NCBI GenBank assembly: GCA_910579865.1
Contig: CAJTXA010000040.1
Coordinates: 1 to 16,422, forward strand
Reading direction: 5' to 3'
DNA length: 16,422 nucleotides
Origin: an uncultured Lachnospiraceae bacterium
GTDB lineage: Bacteria > Bacillota > Clostridia > Lachnospirales > Lachnospiraceae
The notes beneath the pieces are model-generated. The model was not told where the DNA came from. It saw only the letters and a program-made list of their open reading frames with translations, and ran no database searches. How positions within the stretch are numbered: the stretch's first letter is position 1; each line of letters starts with the position of its first letter. Shown one piece after another: positions 1 to 9,394 of the stretch. The translations under genes and the position numbers were made by a program.

Positions 1-38
1 GGAGCTGACCATTACTAATCGGTCGAGGGTTTGACCAA
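1..38 (+). rRNA. 23S ribosomal RNA, 3' end (partial)
   Basis: The first bases read as the conserved 3' terminus of bacterial 23S rRNA: GGAGCTGACC, then ACTAATCGGTCGAGGG and TTGACCAA. This is the last part of domain VI, just before the terminal helix that pairs with the 5' end of the molecule. The gene enters from the left edge, so only its tail is present. The mature 3' end is placed at about 38 by analogy with other Firmicutes and could be off by a few bases. No 5S rRNA or tRNA follows in the window. Confidence 0.93.
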
Positions 39-249
39 GAAAAAAAGCGGAGAATACAATGTGCAGTTTTGAGGGTATCAGAAAGGATCATTGCATTGAT
101 GATGAAGTAAATCATAGATGTGATGGTCCTTTATTTTTATAATAGATGTCATAGAAGTACAAAACTTTACCATATAATTACTAAAAAGGAATTTATTTTT
201 ATCCATATTACATATTGTAAAGTAAATTTTGTTTTATGTTTAGAAGTAA
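39..249 (+). other. rRNA 3' flank and leader of the GH18 gene
   Basis: This stretch holds no gene that I can support. The part just after the 23S end (about 45-85) is probably the processing flank that pairs with sequence upstream of 23S; its partner lies outside the window. A weak hairpin (ATCAT 87-91 with ATGAT 99-103) lacks an adjacent T-run, so I do not call it a terminator. A possible promoter for the next gene is the box CATATAAT at 171-178. It resembles both a sigma-A -10 box and the sporulation sigma-E -10 consensus. The matching -35 (TCATAGA, 149-155) is poor, so this is only a suggestion. Confidence 0.5.
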
Positions 250-1410
250 ATGGAATGGATAAAGGAAATGGGTATTTATATAGTAAAACAATTTGACAAT
301 GTAGACGAAATTGCTGCTATAACAGGGGTGCCAGCAGAACAAATTATTCGTCAAAATCAATTAGTATATCCGTATGAGCTTGCAGTAGGGCAGGCACTTT
401 TTATTGAAAATCGTACAAAGATGGAAGATGTAGAAGAAAAAACTTATTTGATGGTAGGTGGTTATGCTTATCCCTTTATTAGCAGATGGGTACTTCAGCA
501 AACCCTTCCATTTCTTTCAGAACTTCTTATATTTTCTTATGGATTTGATGAAGAAGGAAATCTTTTGCATCCTGTTTTGGAAGATACTTGGATGGTAGAG
601 TTAGCAAAAAGATATGGAGTAAGAGGAATTCTAACACTTACTCCATTTGGAAGAAATGGAACTTTTAATAATCATCTTATCCATACAATTGTCAGTAATC
701 CATCAGCGGCTCAGAATCTATGGAGACAATTATTAACTGTAATGGCAGAAAAAGGATATGATGGACTAGATATTGATTTTGAATATATATTGGCAACAGA
801 TAGAGATGCCTTTTCTGCTTTTGTGGAGGAAACAACGCAAGTAATGCATCAGTATGGATATACCGTCTCGATTGCACTAGCACCAAAGACATCTGCTTCA
901 CAAAAAGGACTATTGTATGAAGGAAAGGATTATCGGGCATTAGGGAAAGCAGTCGATCATGTGTTACTTATGACATACGAATGGGGATATAAGTATGGAC
1001 CTCCTATGGCAGTGGCACCACTTCATATGGTACGAAAAGTAGTAGAGTATGCGATTACAGAAATTCCCAATAAAAAGATTCATTTGGGTATTCCAAATTA
1101 TGGATATGATTGGTCGTTGCCATTTATCGAAGGAGTGACAAGTGCGAAAACAATTGGAAATATAGAAGCAGTAAGGATTGCTATTGCACAAGGAGTTCCA
1201 ATCCAATTTGATGTAACAGCACAGTCTCCGTGGTTTACTTATCATGAAAATGGAATTATGCATGAGGTTTGGTTTGAAGATGTACGAAGTTTGCAGGGGA
1301 AATTTAATTTAATAAAAGAATATCAGCTTGGCGGATGTGGATATTGGACGATTATGCAGTTTTTTTATGCAAATTGGTTATTGCTAAATGAGAATTTTTG
1401 GATAAATTAA
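250..1410 (+). CDS. LysM-GH18 glycosidase, SleL/YaaH-type spore cortex N-acetylglucosaminidase
   Basis: The protein has an N-terminal LysM peptidoglycan-binding module (about residues 8-52) followed by a family 18 glycoside hydrolase barrel (about 65-380). The GH18 signature DGLDIDFE is intact at residues 171-178, with E178 as the expected proton donor. The TYEW segment in the later barrel also fits the family. Known relatives (SleL/YaaH) cleave N-acetylglucosaminyl bonds in spore cortex during germination; that role is inferred here. It has one LysM and 386 residues, whereas Bacillus enzymes usually have two and about 430. No signal peptide is visible, as is usual for proteins loaded onto the spore from the mother cell. 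The start is uncertain: ATG 250 has only a weak AGAAG upstream, while ATG 268 begins exactly at the LysM fold but has AAGGA only one base away. The gene appears monocistronic. Confidence 0.88.
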   Translation: MEWIKEMGIYIVKQFDNVDEIAAITGVPAEQIIRQNQLVYPYELAVGQALFIENRTKMEDVEEKTYLMVGGYAYPFISRWVLQQTLPFLSELLIFSYGFDEEGNLLHPVLEDTWMVELAKRYGVRGILTLTPFGRNGTFNNHLIHTIVSNPSAAQNLWRQLLTVMAEKGYDGLDIDFEYILATDRDAFSAFVEETTQVMHQYGYTVSIALAPKTSASQKGLLYEGKDYRALGKAVDHVLLMTYEWGYKYGPPMAVAPLHMVRKVVEYAITEIPNKKIHLGIPNYGYDWSLPFIEGVTSAKTIGNIEAVRIAIAQGVPIQFDVTAQSPWFTYHENGIMHEVWFEDVRSLQGKFNLIKEYQLGGCGYWTIMQFFYANWLLLNENFWIN

Positions 1411-1456
1411 GAGTTTTTGAATCAGTGAAAATAAGAAATATTTTATAAGTTATTTT

Positions 1457-1510
1457 TATAGACTATCCAAGATAAGTTTTTTGCATGGTTATGGATAGTC
1501 TATATTTTTA
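1457..1510 (+). terminator. Rho-independent terminator after the GH18 gene
   Basis: A perfect 13-bp inverted repeat pairs TATAGACTATCCA (1457-1469) with TGGATAGTCTATA (1492-1504) across a 22-base loop, and TTTTTA follows at once. The stem is AT-rich, as is common in low-GC genomes. It separates the GH18 gene from the polC promoter. Confidence 0.8.
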
Positions 1511-1578
1511 TGTGTTTAAAAAATTTAATTAAAAGTAAGTAATAAAAAAGAGCATTTAAGATCACTATAAGATAAAAT

Positions 1579-1607
1579 TTGCCTTGTATATAAAAATATG
1601 TTATGAT
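1579..1607 (+). promoter_or_regulatory. Sigma-A-type promoter for the polC unit
   Basis: TTGCCT (1579-1584; 4 of 6 consensus) is separated by exactly 17 bp from TATGAT (1602-1607; 5 of 6). The predicted start near 1614 gives a leader of about 74 bases before the polC ATG. I see no riboswitch or attenuator fold in that leader. The site lies between the upstream terminator and a strong Shine-Dalgarno, which supports the call. Confidence 0.6.
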
Positions 1608-1687
1608 AAAGACTAAAGCACATTTGGGGGGTTAGATAGTAGTTGATAGTTTTACATAAATTTTTATTGATACAAGGAGGCATATAG

Positions 1688-4600
1688 ATGAAGAAACGAT
1701 TTTTGGAGGTATTTCCTACATTGCAGTTGGATACGGCTTTATCTAGTATTTGGTCGGATGTATCTGTAGTTAAAGTTACGATGAATAAAGACAAGAATCG
1801 ATTTCGAGTTTATATAGAAAGTTATCATTTGATTCCAAAACAGGTAGTGTTTCAAACGGAAAATGCAATATGGGAGCAGATATTTTATAGAAGTAATGTA
1901 ATAATTAAAATAATTGAAAAATTTCAGCTATCTAGTCAATATACACCAGAGCGTCTGTTAGAGGTATATAAGGATAGTATTTTATTAGAATTAAAGAATT
2001 ATAATAATATTGAGTTTAGCATTTTTCGTAAGGCAAAATGTCAGTTTATGGAGTCGGATATCTTACAGCTTACAGTAGAAGATTCTGTTGTGATACAAAA
2101 TAAAACAAAAGAATTAAAACAAATTTTAGAAAAAATATTTATAGAACGTTGTGGGGTTCCTTTAGAAATTCGATTTTTATATGAGGAATCAGAAAAATTA
2201 AAAAATTCTACCATAGGAGTAAAAATGTTAGAGGAGGGGAAAGACATTGTATCCGAAGTAGAAAAGAAGAAAAATATTGCAGTAGAAAAAGGAAAAATGG
2301 CTTCTAATATAGAAGAAAAGACAGTTGTTTCTTATAAGAAAGCAAAAAAGTCTAATCCTCAACCATTAGAAAGTCAGAAAAGAAAAGATGGAAATGGAGG
2401 AAGAAATTACCAAAGAGGTATAAAACGTTCCGATAATCCAGATGTTTTATATGGAAGAGATTTTGAAGATAGTTCTACTCCAATTGAACAAATTCAAACA
2501 GAAATGGGAGAGGTAGCTATTCGTGGAAAGGTGATTGCATTTGATTCTAGACCAATTCGTGGAGAAAAGACAATTTTAATATTTGATGTTACAGATTTTA
2601 CTGATACAATTACAGTAAAGATGTTTGCAAAAAATGAGCAGCTTTCAGAGATTCTTCCAGCAGTAGCAAAGGGAAATTTTATAAAAGTAAAAGGTATTAC
2701 TAGTATTGATAAATTTGATGGGGAATTGACAATTGCATCGATTATAGGAATAAAAAAATGTCCAATCTTTGTTACACCACGTATGGATTGTGCAGTGAAA
2801 AAAAGAGTAGAACTTCATTGTCATACAAAGATGAGTGATATGGATGGAGTTGCTGAAGCAGGTGAGATTTTAAAACAGGCAGCAGCATGGGGACATTCTG
2901 CTGTTGCAATTACCGATCATGGTGTAGTACAAGGATTTACAGAGGCTCTTCATGCTTTGGATAAGATGAAAAGTGATATAAAAGTATTATATGGAGTAGA
3001 AGGCTATTTAGTAGATGACTTAAAGGAGATTGTAGAAAATAGTAAAAATCAGAGTTTTACAGAAACTTATGTGGTATTTGATATTGAAACAACTGGTTTT
3101 AGCCCTGTAAATAATCGAATTATTGAGATTGGAGCAGTAAAAGTAGTAGATGGTGTGATAGTAGAAAGATTTAGTGAATTTGTAAATCCTAAAGTACCAA
3201 TTCCATTTGAAATTGAAAAGCTGACAGGGATTCGGGATGAGATGGTGATTCAGGCAGAGGGAATTGAACAGGTTTTGCCAAGATTTCTTGCGTTTTCTAA
3301 AGATGCAGTAATGGTAGCACATAATGCTTCTTTTGATATGAGTTTTATTTATGCCAATGCAAGACAGATGGGGATTCCATTGAAAAAAACGGTAGTAGAT
3401 ACAGTAGGATTAGCAAGAATGTTACTTCCTTCTTTAAGTAAATTTAAGTTAGATCATGTAGCAAAGGCATTAAATATATCATTAGAAAATCATCATCGTG
3501 CAGTAGATGATGCAGGTGCAACCGCAGAGATATTTGTTAAATTTATAAAAATGTTGCGGGAACAAGAGATTGAGACATTAGATAAAGTAAACGATTTAAG
3601 TAAAATGTCTGCTGAAAATATAAAGAAATTACCTAGTCATCATGTAATTATTCTTGCAAAAAATGATATTGGACGCATTAATTTATATCGTTTGGTTTCT
3701 TATTCACATTTATACTATTTTAGTAGACAACCTCGTATTCCAAAAAGTTTATTAAATCAATATCGAGAAGGATTGATTATAGGTTCCGCTTGCGAAGCAG
3801 GGGAACTTTATCAAGCAGTTTTACGAGGGGCTTCTGAAGAAGAAATTGCTCGATTGGTAAACTTTTATGATTATTTAGAGATCCAGCCATTGGAAAATAA
3901 TGAGTTTATGCTTCGAAAAGAAAATCCAATTGTAAAATCAGAAGAAGAATTGAAAGAAATTAATCGAAAAATTGTAACACTAGGTGAACAGTATCAAAAG
4001 TTAGTAGTAGCAACTTGTGATGTTCATTTTTTAAATCCAGAGGATGAGGTTTATAGGCGGGTTGTTATGGCAGCTAGGATGTTTAAAGATGCAGATAATC
4101 AAGCCCCATTATACTTTCGAACAACAGAGGAAATGTTAAAGGAGTTTTCCTATCTAGGTGCAGAGAAAGCAGAGGAAGTGGTGATTACTAATAGCAATAA
4201 GATTGCAGATATGTGTGAACGTATTTCTCCTGTGCGTCCAGATAAGTGTGCACCAGTAATTGAGGATTCTGATAAGACATTGCGGAAAATCTGTTATGAT
4301 AAAGCACATGAAATATATGGAGAAAAGTTGCCAGAAGTAGTGACAGAACGTTTGGAAAGAGAGTTAAATTCAATTATTTCCAATGGATTTGCAGTGATGT
4401 ATATTATTGCACAAAAGTTGGTATGGAAATCAAATGAAGATGGGTATTTGGTGGGATCTAGAGGTTCAGTAGGTTCCTCTTTTGTAGCAGCGATGGCAGG
4501 AATTACAGAGGTAAATTCATTAAGTCCACATTATTACTGTTCAAAGTGTCATTTTAGCGATTTTGATTCAAAAGAAGTAAAGGCGTTTGCTGGAGGGTCG

Positions 4601-6142
4601 GGTTGTGATATGCCAGATCGCTGCTGCCCTAACTGTGGAGAACCACTGCAAAAAGAGGGATTTGATATTCCATTTGAAACATTTCTTGGATTTAAAGGAA
4701 ATAAGGAGCCAGATATTGACTTGAATTTTTCTGGAGAATATCAAAGTAAAGCACATGATTATACGGAGGTAATCTTTGGAAAAGGGCAGACATTTCGTGC
4801 TGGTACAATTGGAACAATGGCAGAGAAGACAGCATATGGATATGTAAAGAAATATTATGAAGAACGAGGCAGTGGAAAACGAAAGTGTGAAATTAACCGA
4901 ATTGTGCAGGGGTGTGTTGGAATACGGCGAACAACAGGACAACATCCCGGAGGAATTATAGTACTTCCGCTTGGAGAGGAAATTTATTCCTTTACTCCTG
5001 TGCAGCATCCAGCCAATGATATGACAACGCCTACTATAACGACACATTTTGATTATCATTCGATTGATCACAATCTTTTAAAGTTAGATATTCTAGGACA
5101 TGACGATCCAACAATGATTCGAATGTTAGAGGACTTAACTGGTTTGGATGCAAAAAGGATTCCACTTGATAGCAAAGAAGTAATGTCTCTTTTTATGAAT
5201 ACCAGTGCACTTGGAGTTACACCAGAAGAAATTGGCGGATGTAAATTAGGGGCACTTGGGATACCAGAGTTTGGCACCGATTTTGCAATGCAGATGGTAA
5301 TTGATGCAAAGCCAACTTGTTTTGCAGATTTAATTCGAATATCAGGTCTCTCACATGGAACAGATGTATGGTTGGGAAATGCACAAACTTTAATTGAAGA
5401 AGGAAAAGCTACAATTTCTACAGCGATCTGTACACGAGATGATATTATGATTTATTTGATTAATCAAGGGATGGATAAAGAACTTTCATTTACTATAATG
5501 GAAAGTGTACGAAAAGGAAAAGGATTAAAACCAGAGTGGGAAGAACAGATGTTAGAACATGGTGTACCAGATTGGTATATCTGGTCTTGTAAAAAGATCA
5601 AATATATGTTTCCAAAAGCACATGCAGCAGCTTATGTTATGATGGCATGGCGAATTGCTTATTGTAAAGTGTTTTATCCATTAGCTTATTATACCGCTTT
5701 TTTTAGTATTCGTGCTTCAGGATTTTCCTATGAATTGATGTGTCAGGGGAGAGAAAAATTAGAACATTATTTGGAAGATTATCGTAAAAGAATGGACTCA
5801 CTTAGTAACCGAGAACTTGATACGATGCGGGATATGCGAATTGTGCAGGAGATGTATGCACGAGGTTATGAATTTACGCCAATTGATGTCTATACAGCAC
5901 AAGCCGCCCGTTTTCAGATTGTAAATGGAAAGATTATGCCAGCTTTAAGTTCGATTGATGGACTTGGCGATCGGGCAGCTTATGCGATAGTAGAGGCAGC
6001 TAAAGATGGGATTTTTTTATCAAAAGAGGATTTTTGGCAGCGGACGAAAGTAAGTAAAGGAGTAATTGATTTGATGGTAAATATGGGAATATTATATGGA
6101 TTACCAGAATCAAATCAGTTGTCTTTATTTGATCTTTTATAA
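1688..6142 (+). CDS. polC: DNA polymerase III alpha subunit, Gram-positive PolC type
   Basis: This is the replicative DNA polymerase of low-GC Gram-positive bacteria, with built-in 3'-5' proofreading. Domains in order: N-terminal region (1 to about 180), a charged low-complexity linker (about 180-260), an OB fold (about 270-355), a PHP domain begun by HCH at 377-379 and split by the exonuclease insert, and a DnaQ-like exonuclease (about 461-630) with DIE at 465-467. A zinc site follows (C951, C954, C973 and a CCPNC cluster at 979-983). The polymerase core carries catalytic aspartates in PDIDLNF (D1009, D1011) and in LKLDILG (D1134). The C-terminal NQLSLF is a sliding-clamp binding motif. At 1484 residues it has the usual full length. 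The start has a strong AAGGAGG at 1674-1680, seven bases upstream. It is first in a collinear series; the next gene begins 34 bases after its stop. Confidence 0.98.
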   Translation: MKKRFLEVFPTLQLDTALSSIWSDVSVVKVTMNKDKNRFRVYIESYHLIPKQVVFQTENAIWEQIFYRSNVIIKIIEKFQLSSQYTPERLLEVYKDSILLELKNYNNIEFSIFRKAKCQFMESDILQLTVEDSVVIQNKTKELKQILEKIFIERCGVPLEIRFLYEESEKLKNSTIGVKMLEEGKDIVSEVEKKKNIAVEKGKMASNIEEKTVVSYKKAKKSNPQPLESQKRKDGNGGRNYQRGIKRSDNPDVLYGRDFEDSSTPIEQIQTEMGEVAIRGKVIAFDSRPIRGEKTILIFDVTDFTDTITVKMFAKNEQLSEILPAVAKGNFIKVKGITSIDKFDGELTIASIIGIKKCPIFVTPRMDCAVKKRVELHCHTKMSDMDGVAEAGEILKQAAAWGHSAVAITDHGVVQGFTEALHALDKMKSDIKVLYGVEGYLVDDLKEIVENSKNQSFTETYVVFDIETTGFSPVNNRIIEIGAVKVVDGVIVERFSEFVNPKVPIPFEIEKLTGIRDEMVIQAEGIEQVLPRFLAFSKDAVMVAHNASFDMSFIYANARQMGIPLKKTVVDTVGLARMLLPSLSKFKLDHVAKALNISLENHHRAVDDAGATAEIFVKFIKMLREQEIETLDKVNDLSKMSAENIKKLPSHHVIILAKNDIGRINLYRLVSYSHLYYFSRQPRIPKSLLNQYREGLIIGSACEAGELYQAVLRGASEEEIARLVNFYDYLEIQPLENNEFMLRKENPIVKSEEELKEINRKIVTLGEQYQKLVVATCDVHFLNPEDEVYRRVVMAARMFKDADNQAPLYFRTTEEMLKEFSYLGAEKAEEVVITNSNKIADMCERISPVRPDKCAPVIEDSDKTLRKICYDKAHEIYGEKLPEVVTERLERELNSIISNGFAVMYIIAQKLVWKSNEDGYLVGSRGSVGSSFVAAMAGITEVNSLSPHYYCSKCHFSDFDSKEVKAFAGGSGCDMPDRCCPNCGEPLQKEGFDIPFETFLGFKGNKEPDIDLNFSGEYQSKAHDYTEVIFGKGQTFRAGTIGTMAEKTAYGYVKKYYEERGSGKRKCEINRIVQGCVGIRRTTGQHPGGIIVLPLGEEIYSFTPVQHPANDMTTPTITTHFDYHSIDHNLLKLDILGHDDPTMIRMLEDLTGLDAKRIPLDSKEVMSLFMNTSALGVTPEEIGGCKLGALGIPEFGTDFAMQMVIDAKPTCFADLIRISGLSHGTDVWLGNAQTLIEEGKATISTAICTRDDIMIYLINQGMDKELSFTIMESVRKGKGLKPEWEEQMLEHGVPDWYIWSCKKIKYMFPKAHAAAYVMMAWRIAYCKVFYPLAYYTAFFSIRASGFSYELMCQGREKLEHYLEDYRKRMDSLSNRELDTMRDMRIVQEMYARGYEFTPIDVYTAQAARFQIVNGKIMPALSSIDGLGDRAAYAIVEAAKDGIFLSKEDFWQRTKVSKGVIDLMVNMGILYGLPESNQLSLFDLL

Positions 6143-6176
6143 AGGTTTAGAAATAAAAATAAGAAAGGTGAAAAAG

Positions 6177-7661
6177 ATGAAAAAAGAAACAGAAAAAGTA
6201 ACCATATGGATTGTAGGAGATTCTACAATTTCTTCTTTTCAGGATGCCTATTATTATCCAAGATATGGATGGGGAACAAAGTTAGAACAATATTTTGACA
6301 AAGAAAGGTTTCATATAAAAAATCTTGCACTTTCTGGACGTAGTTCTCTTAGTTTTTTAAAAGAGAAACAGTATGAAACTTTAATGGAAGAAATGAAGGC
6401 AGGAGATTTTCTTTTAATTGGATTTGGACATAATGATGAAAAAATGGAAGCAGCCCGTTTTACTAGTCCAGTTGGAGATGAAAAGACCGAAGGAAGTTTT
6501 GCCTATAGTCTGTTCCAACATTATATTGTACCAGCAAAAGAAAAAGGATGTCAGGCGATTCTTTGTACACCAATTGTTAGACGCTCGGTGGATGGGGAGT
6601 GGAAACTAGAACATCTGCATTGTACTGTAACAAATGGTACTTTTGCTGGAGGAGATTATCCGCAGGTGATTCGACAGATGGGAGAAAGACTTGCTATTCC
6701 AGTAGTGGACATGACAACATTGACAAAAAATGTATACGATAAGTTAGGACCAGAGCAGACACTTTATCTTCATGCTTGGAATTCTTCAAAGGCAATCAGT
6801 GTGGATAATACACATACAAATGAATGGGGAGCCTTTTATAATGCTTGGTTGGTGGCGAAAGCAATTCAAGATTTAAAAATAAAAGGTCTTTCTGAATATG
6901 TACTTACTTCAAAAATGAAGCAGGCACCAGAAAAAGAGATACTTTGTTCAAATCCAAATTATAGGGAAGTTATTTTTCAATCCAATTTGGAACAGAGTAA
7001 ACTTTGGAAAGATTTTGGATGTTTTAAGGGAACTGTATTTGGAAGTATTGGAGAAGAAGGAGTATTGCAAAAGGGAAATTTTATATTGGAACCAATGAAG
7101 GAAGAACGACTCCATATGGCTGTTTTAAAAGATAAAGGAAAGATTGCTGGGACAGAAGATGGAATTGCTTTCTATTATACTCAAATTCCAGTTGATGCCT
7201 CTTTTTGTCTTTCTGCTAAAATAACAATTCAAAGGATAGAATGGAATGATCAAGTTTCGTTTGGTCTTATGGTGCGGGATGATGTTTATATTGATACTTG
7301 GATAGCAGATGGATTAGGAGATTATGTGGCAGCAGGGCCTTTAAAATTGGCACAGATGAATGGAGGAACTGCTTGGAATAATTTTGCTAGAAAAAGTGGT
7401 TTGTTAATACAAGGAAAAGTTTTAAAACAAAAATATCAGGTTGGAGATATAGTAGAGGCAGAGATTAGAGGAACACAAGATGGATATGTTTGCCGATTTG
7501 GAGAGGAGGAAGAAGTTTCTGGAGGATTTGACTTTAAACTAACCAGTATCGATCCAGAACATGTTTATGTAGGAATGTTTGCAGCAAGAAATTGTGATGT
7601 AATATTTTCTGATGTAAAATTGATTGTAAATGGAAAAAAGAGAGGAGAATCGGACAGATGA
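6177..7661 (+). CDS. SGNH/GDSL esterase, rhamnogalacturonan acetylesterase-like, with C-terminal beta-sandwich
   Basis: The N-terminal half (about 1-245) is an SGNH hydrolase of the rhamnogalacturonan acetylesterase (CE12-like) type. Block I is GDST with nucleophile S16, block II is NLALSGRSS with G54, block III is GHND at 84-87, and block V is DNTH with D210 and H213. Such enzymes remove acetyl groups from plant pectin or other glycans; the substrate here is inferred. The rest (about 290-490) looks like a concanavalin/DUF1349-type beta-sandwich, possibly for sugar binding. There is no signal peptide or membrane segment, so it is probably cytoplasmic and would act on imported oligosaccharides. 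The start at 6177 is chosen because AAAGGTG (6164-6170) sits six bases upstream and the catalytic domain begins at once; the in-frame ATG at 6096 lies inside polC without a good site. Its stop overlaps the next start as ATGA. Confidence 0.85.
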   Translation: MKKETEKVTIWIVGDSTISSFQDAYYYPRYGWGTKLEQYFDKERFHIKNLALSGRSSLSFLKEKQYETLMEEMKAGDFLLIGFGHNDEKMEAARFTSPVGDEKTEGSFAYSLFQHYIVPAKEKGCQAILCTPIVRRSVDGEWKLEHLHCTVTNGTFAGGDYPQVIRQMGERLAIPVVDMTTLTKNVYDKLGPEQTLYLHAWNSSKAISVDNTHTNEWGAFYNAWLVAKAIQDLKIKGLSEYVLTSKMKQAPEKEILCSNPNYREVIFQSNLEQSKLWKDFGCFKGTVFGSIGEEGVLQKGNFILEPMKEERLHMAVLKDKGKIAGTEDGIAFYYTQIPVDASFCLSAKITIQRIEWNDQVSFGLMVRDDVYIDTWIADGLGDYVAAGPLKLAQMNGGTAWNNFARKSGLLIQGKVLKQKYQVGDIVEAEIRGTQDGYVCRFGEEEEVSGGFDFKLTSIDPEHVYVGMFAARNCDVIFSDVKLIVNGKKRGESDR

Positions 7662-9394
7662 GGCGTTACATAAAATATGTAAAACCATATTTATCTGCTT
7701 TTATTTTAGGTCCGCTTATGATGATTACAGAGGTACTTGGTGAAGTACTGCTTCCGTTTTTTATGTCAAAGATTGTAAATGAAGGAGCAGCTACACACAA
7801 TATCTCTTATATGATACAGATGGGAATTGTAATGCTTGTTACAGCATTGTTTATGATGGCAGGAGGAATAGGCGGTGCTTATTTTGGAGCGAAGGGAGCA
7901 GTCAGCTTTGCGGCTGATTTAAGAATGGATGTGTTTCGGAAGATTCAAACATTTTCATTTGCAAATATTGATACATTTAGTACAGGCTCTTTAGTAACCC
8001 GCTTAACAAATGATATTACACAGTTGCAAAATGTGGTGAATATGGGACTTCGGATTATGCTTCGTGCTCCTGGAATGTTGATTGGAGCTGTAATTATGGC
8101 TTTTCGTATGAATTCTAGTTTAGCTTTTATTATTTTATTTGTAGTGCCTATACTTGCTGCTGTAATATTTTGTATTATTCGGATTGCATTTCCTAGATTT
8201 GAAGTAATGCAAAAAAAATTGGACAGATTGAATTCTGGAATACAGGAAAGCCTGACAAATGTAAGAGTGATTAAATCTTTTGTTCGTGGAACGTATGAAG
8301 AGGAAAAATTTAATCAAGCTAATAAGGATTTAAAAGAAGCAAGTTTAGGAGCATTTCGAGTTGTAATTTTTCAACAGCCAATTATGATGATTGCAATGAA
8401 TGTTACAACACTTGCAGTAGTATGGTATGGTGGAAAAGAAGTTATGGTAGGAAAAATGCCAGTTGGAGACTTGATGGCATTTATTACTTATATTGTGCAG
8501 ATTTTGATGTCATTAATGATTCTTTCTATGGTACTTTTACAAAGTTCAAGAGCAGTTGCTTCTGCAAAGCGAATCGGTGATGTGCTAGATACTACAGTGG
8601 ATTTAACGGATGTGGCAGAGACAGAATCAAAAGCTGTAGTAAAAGAGGGAAAAGTTGAATTTCGAAATGTTTCCTTTCGGTATTATAAAGAGAATCAAGA
8701 AAAGGTATTGGATCAAATTAGTTTTACTATAAATCCAGGACAGACATTGGGAATTATTGGCTCTACTGGTTCAGGAAAGACAACATTAGTTCAGATGATA
8801 CCACGTCTATATGATGTGGATGAAGGAGAGGTACTGGTAGATGGAAAAAATGTAAAAGAGTATTCTTTAAAGAATTTACGAGGAAAAGTAGGAATGGTAC
8901 TTCAAAAAAATGTGTTGTTTTCAGGGAGTATTATGGAAAATTTAAGATGGGGAGATGAAGACGCTTCGGAGGAAGAAATCTGTCAAATAGCAGATGCAGC
9001 GCAGGCGGATCTTTTTATTAAAAGTTTTCCAAAACAGTATGATACAGAGTTAGGACAGGGAGGTGTCAATGTATCTGGTGGGCAAAAGCAACGGCTTTGT
9101 ATAGCAAGAGCGCTGTTAAAAAAGCCAAAGATTTTAATATTGGATGACAGTACCAGTGCAGTAGATACAGCAACAGAAACAAAGATTCGAAAAAGTTTTT
9201 CTACTACATTAAAAGATACAACAAAGATTATTATTGCACAACGAATTGGATCCGTAATTGAAGCAGATGAAATTTTAGTATTAGATGATGGAAAAATTGC
9301 AGGAATTGGGAAACATCATGAGTTATTAGACTCCTGTAAAGCCTATCGAGAAATCTATGATTCTCAGATGGAGAAAAGGGAGGGATTGGCATAA
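7658..9394 (+). CDS. ABC exporter half-transporter with degenerate ATP site (heterodimer subunit 1)
   Basis: This is a 578-residue fusion of a six-helix membrane domain (about 10-295) and an ATPase domain (about 335-570), of the MsbA/multidrug exporter fold. Walker A is GSTGSGKTT at 368-376 and the signature is VSGGQ at 472-476. Walker B reads LDD, so the catalytic glutamate is replaced by D497. The switch histidine is also replaced, by Q528 (AQRIG). This pair of changes marks the degenerate-site subunit of heterodimeric exporters such as TM287/288 and BmrCD. The partner is the next gene, which overlaps the stop by one base. The start overlaps the esterase stop by 4 bp, with GAGAGGAG just upstream. 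Substrates cannot be read from sequence; drugs, lipids or peptides are all possible. Confidence 0.95.
   Translation: MRRYIKYVKPYLSAFILGPLMMITEVLGEVLLPFFMSKIVNEGAATHNISYMIQMGIVMLVTALFMMAGGIGGAYFGAKGAVSFAADLRMDVFRKIQTFSFANIDTFSTGSLVTRLTNDITQLQNVVNMGLRIMLRAPGMLIGAVIMAFRMNSSLAFIILFVVPILAAVIFCIIRIAFPRFEVMQKKLDRLNSGIQESLTNVRVIKSFVRGTYEEEKFNQANKDLKEASLGAFRVVIFQQPIMMIAMNVTTLAVVWYGGKEVMVGKMPVGDLMAFITYIVQILMSLMILSMVLLQSSRAVASAKRIGDVLDTTVDLTDVAETESKAVVKEGKVEFRNVSFRYYKENQEKVLDQISFTINPGQTLGIIGSTGSGKTTLVQMIPRLYDVDEGEVLVDGKNVKEYSLKNLRGKVGMVLQKNVLFSGSIMENLRWGDEDASEEEICQIADAAQADLFIKSFPKQYDTELGQGGVNVSGGQKQRLCIARALLKKPKILILDDSTSAVDTATETKIRKSFSTTLKDTTKIIIAQRIGSVIEADEILVLDDGKIAGIGKHHELLDSCKAYREIYDSQMEKREGLA

Noticed and set aside
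1643..1671. A second promoter-like pair (TTGATA and TATTGA) just before polC.
   Set aside because: It would start transcription at or within the Shine-Dalgarno of polC; the pair at 1579-1607 is better placed.
4568..5071. A 167-codon open frame on the - strand within polC, and other antisense frames across the window.
   Set aside because: They lie opposite strongly conserved coding sequence, have odd composition and no recognisable domains, and arise from the codon bias of the real genes.
6096..6176. Longer start for the esterase at ATG 6096, inside polC.
   Set aside because: It lacks a good ribosome-binding site, adds 27 residues unlike the family, and a well-spaced AAAGGTG precedes ATG 6177.
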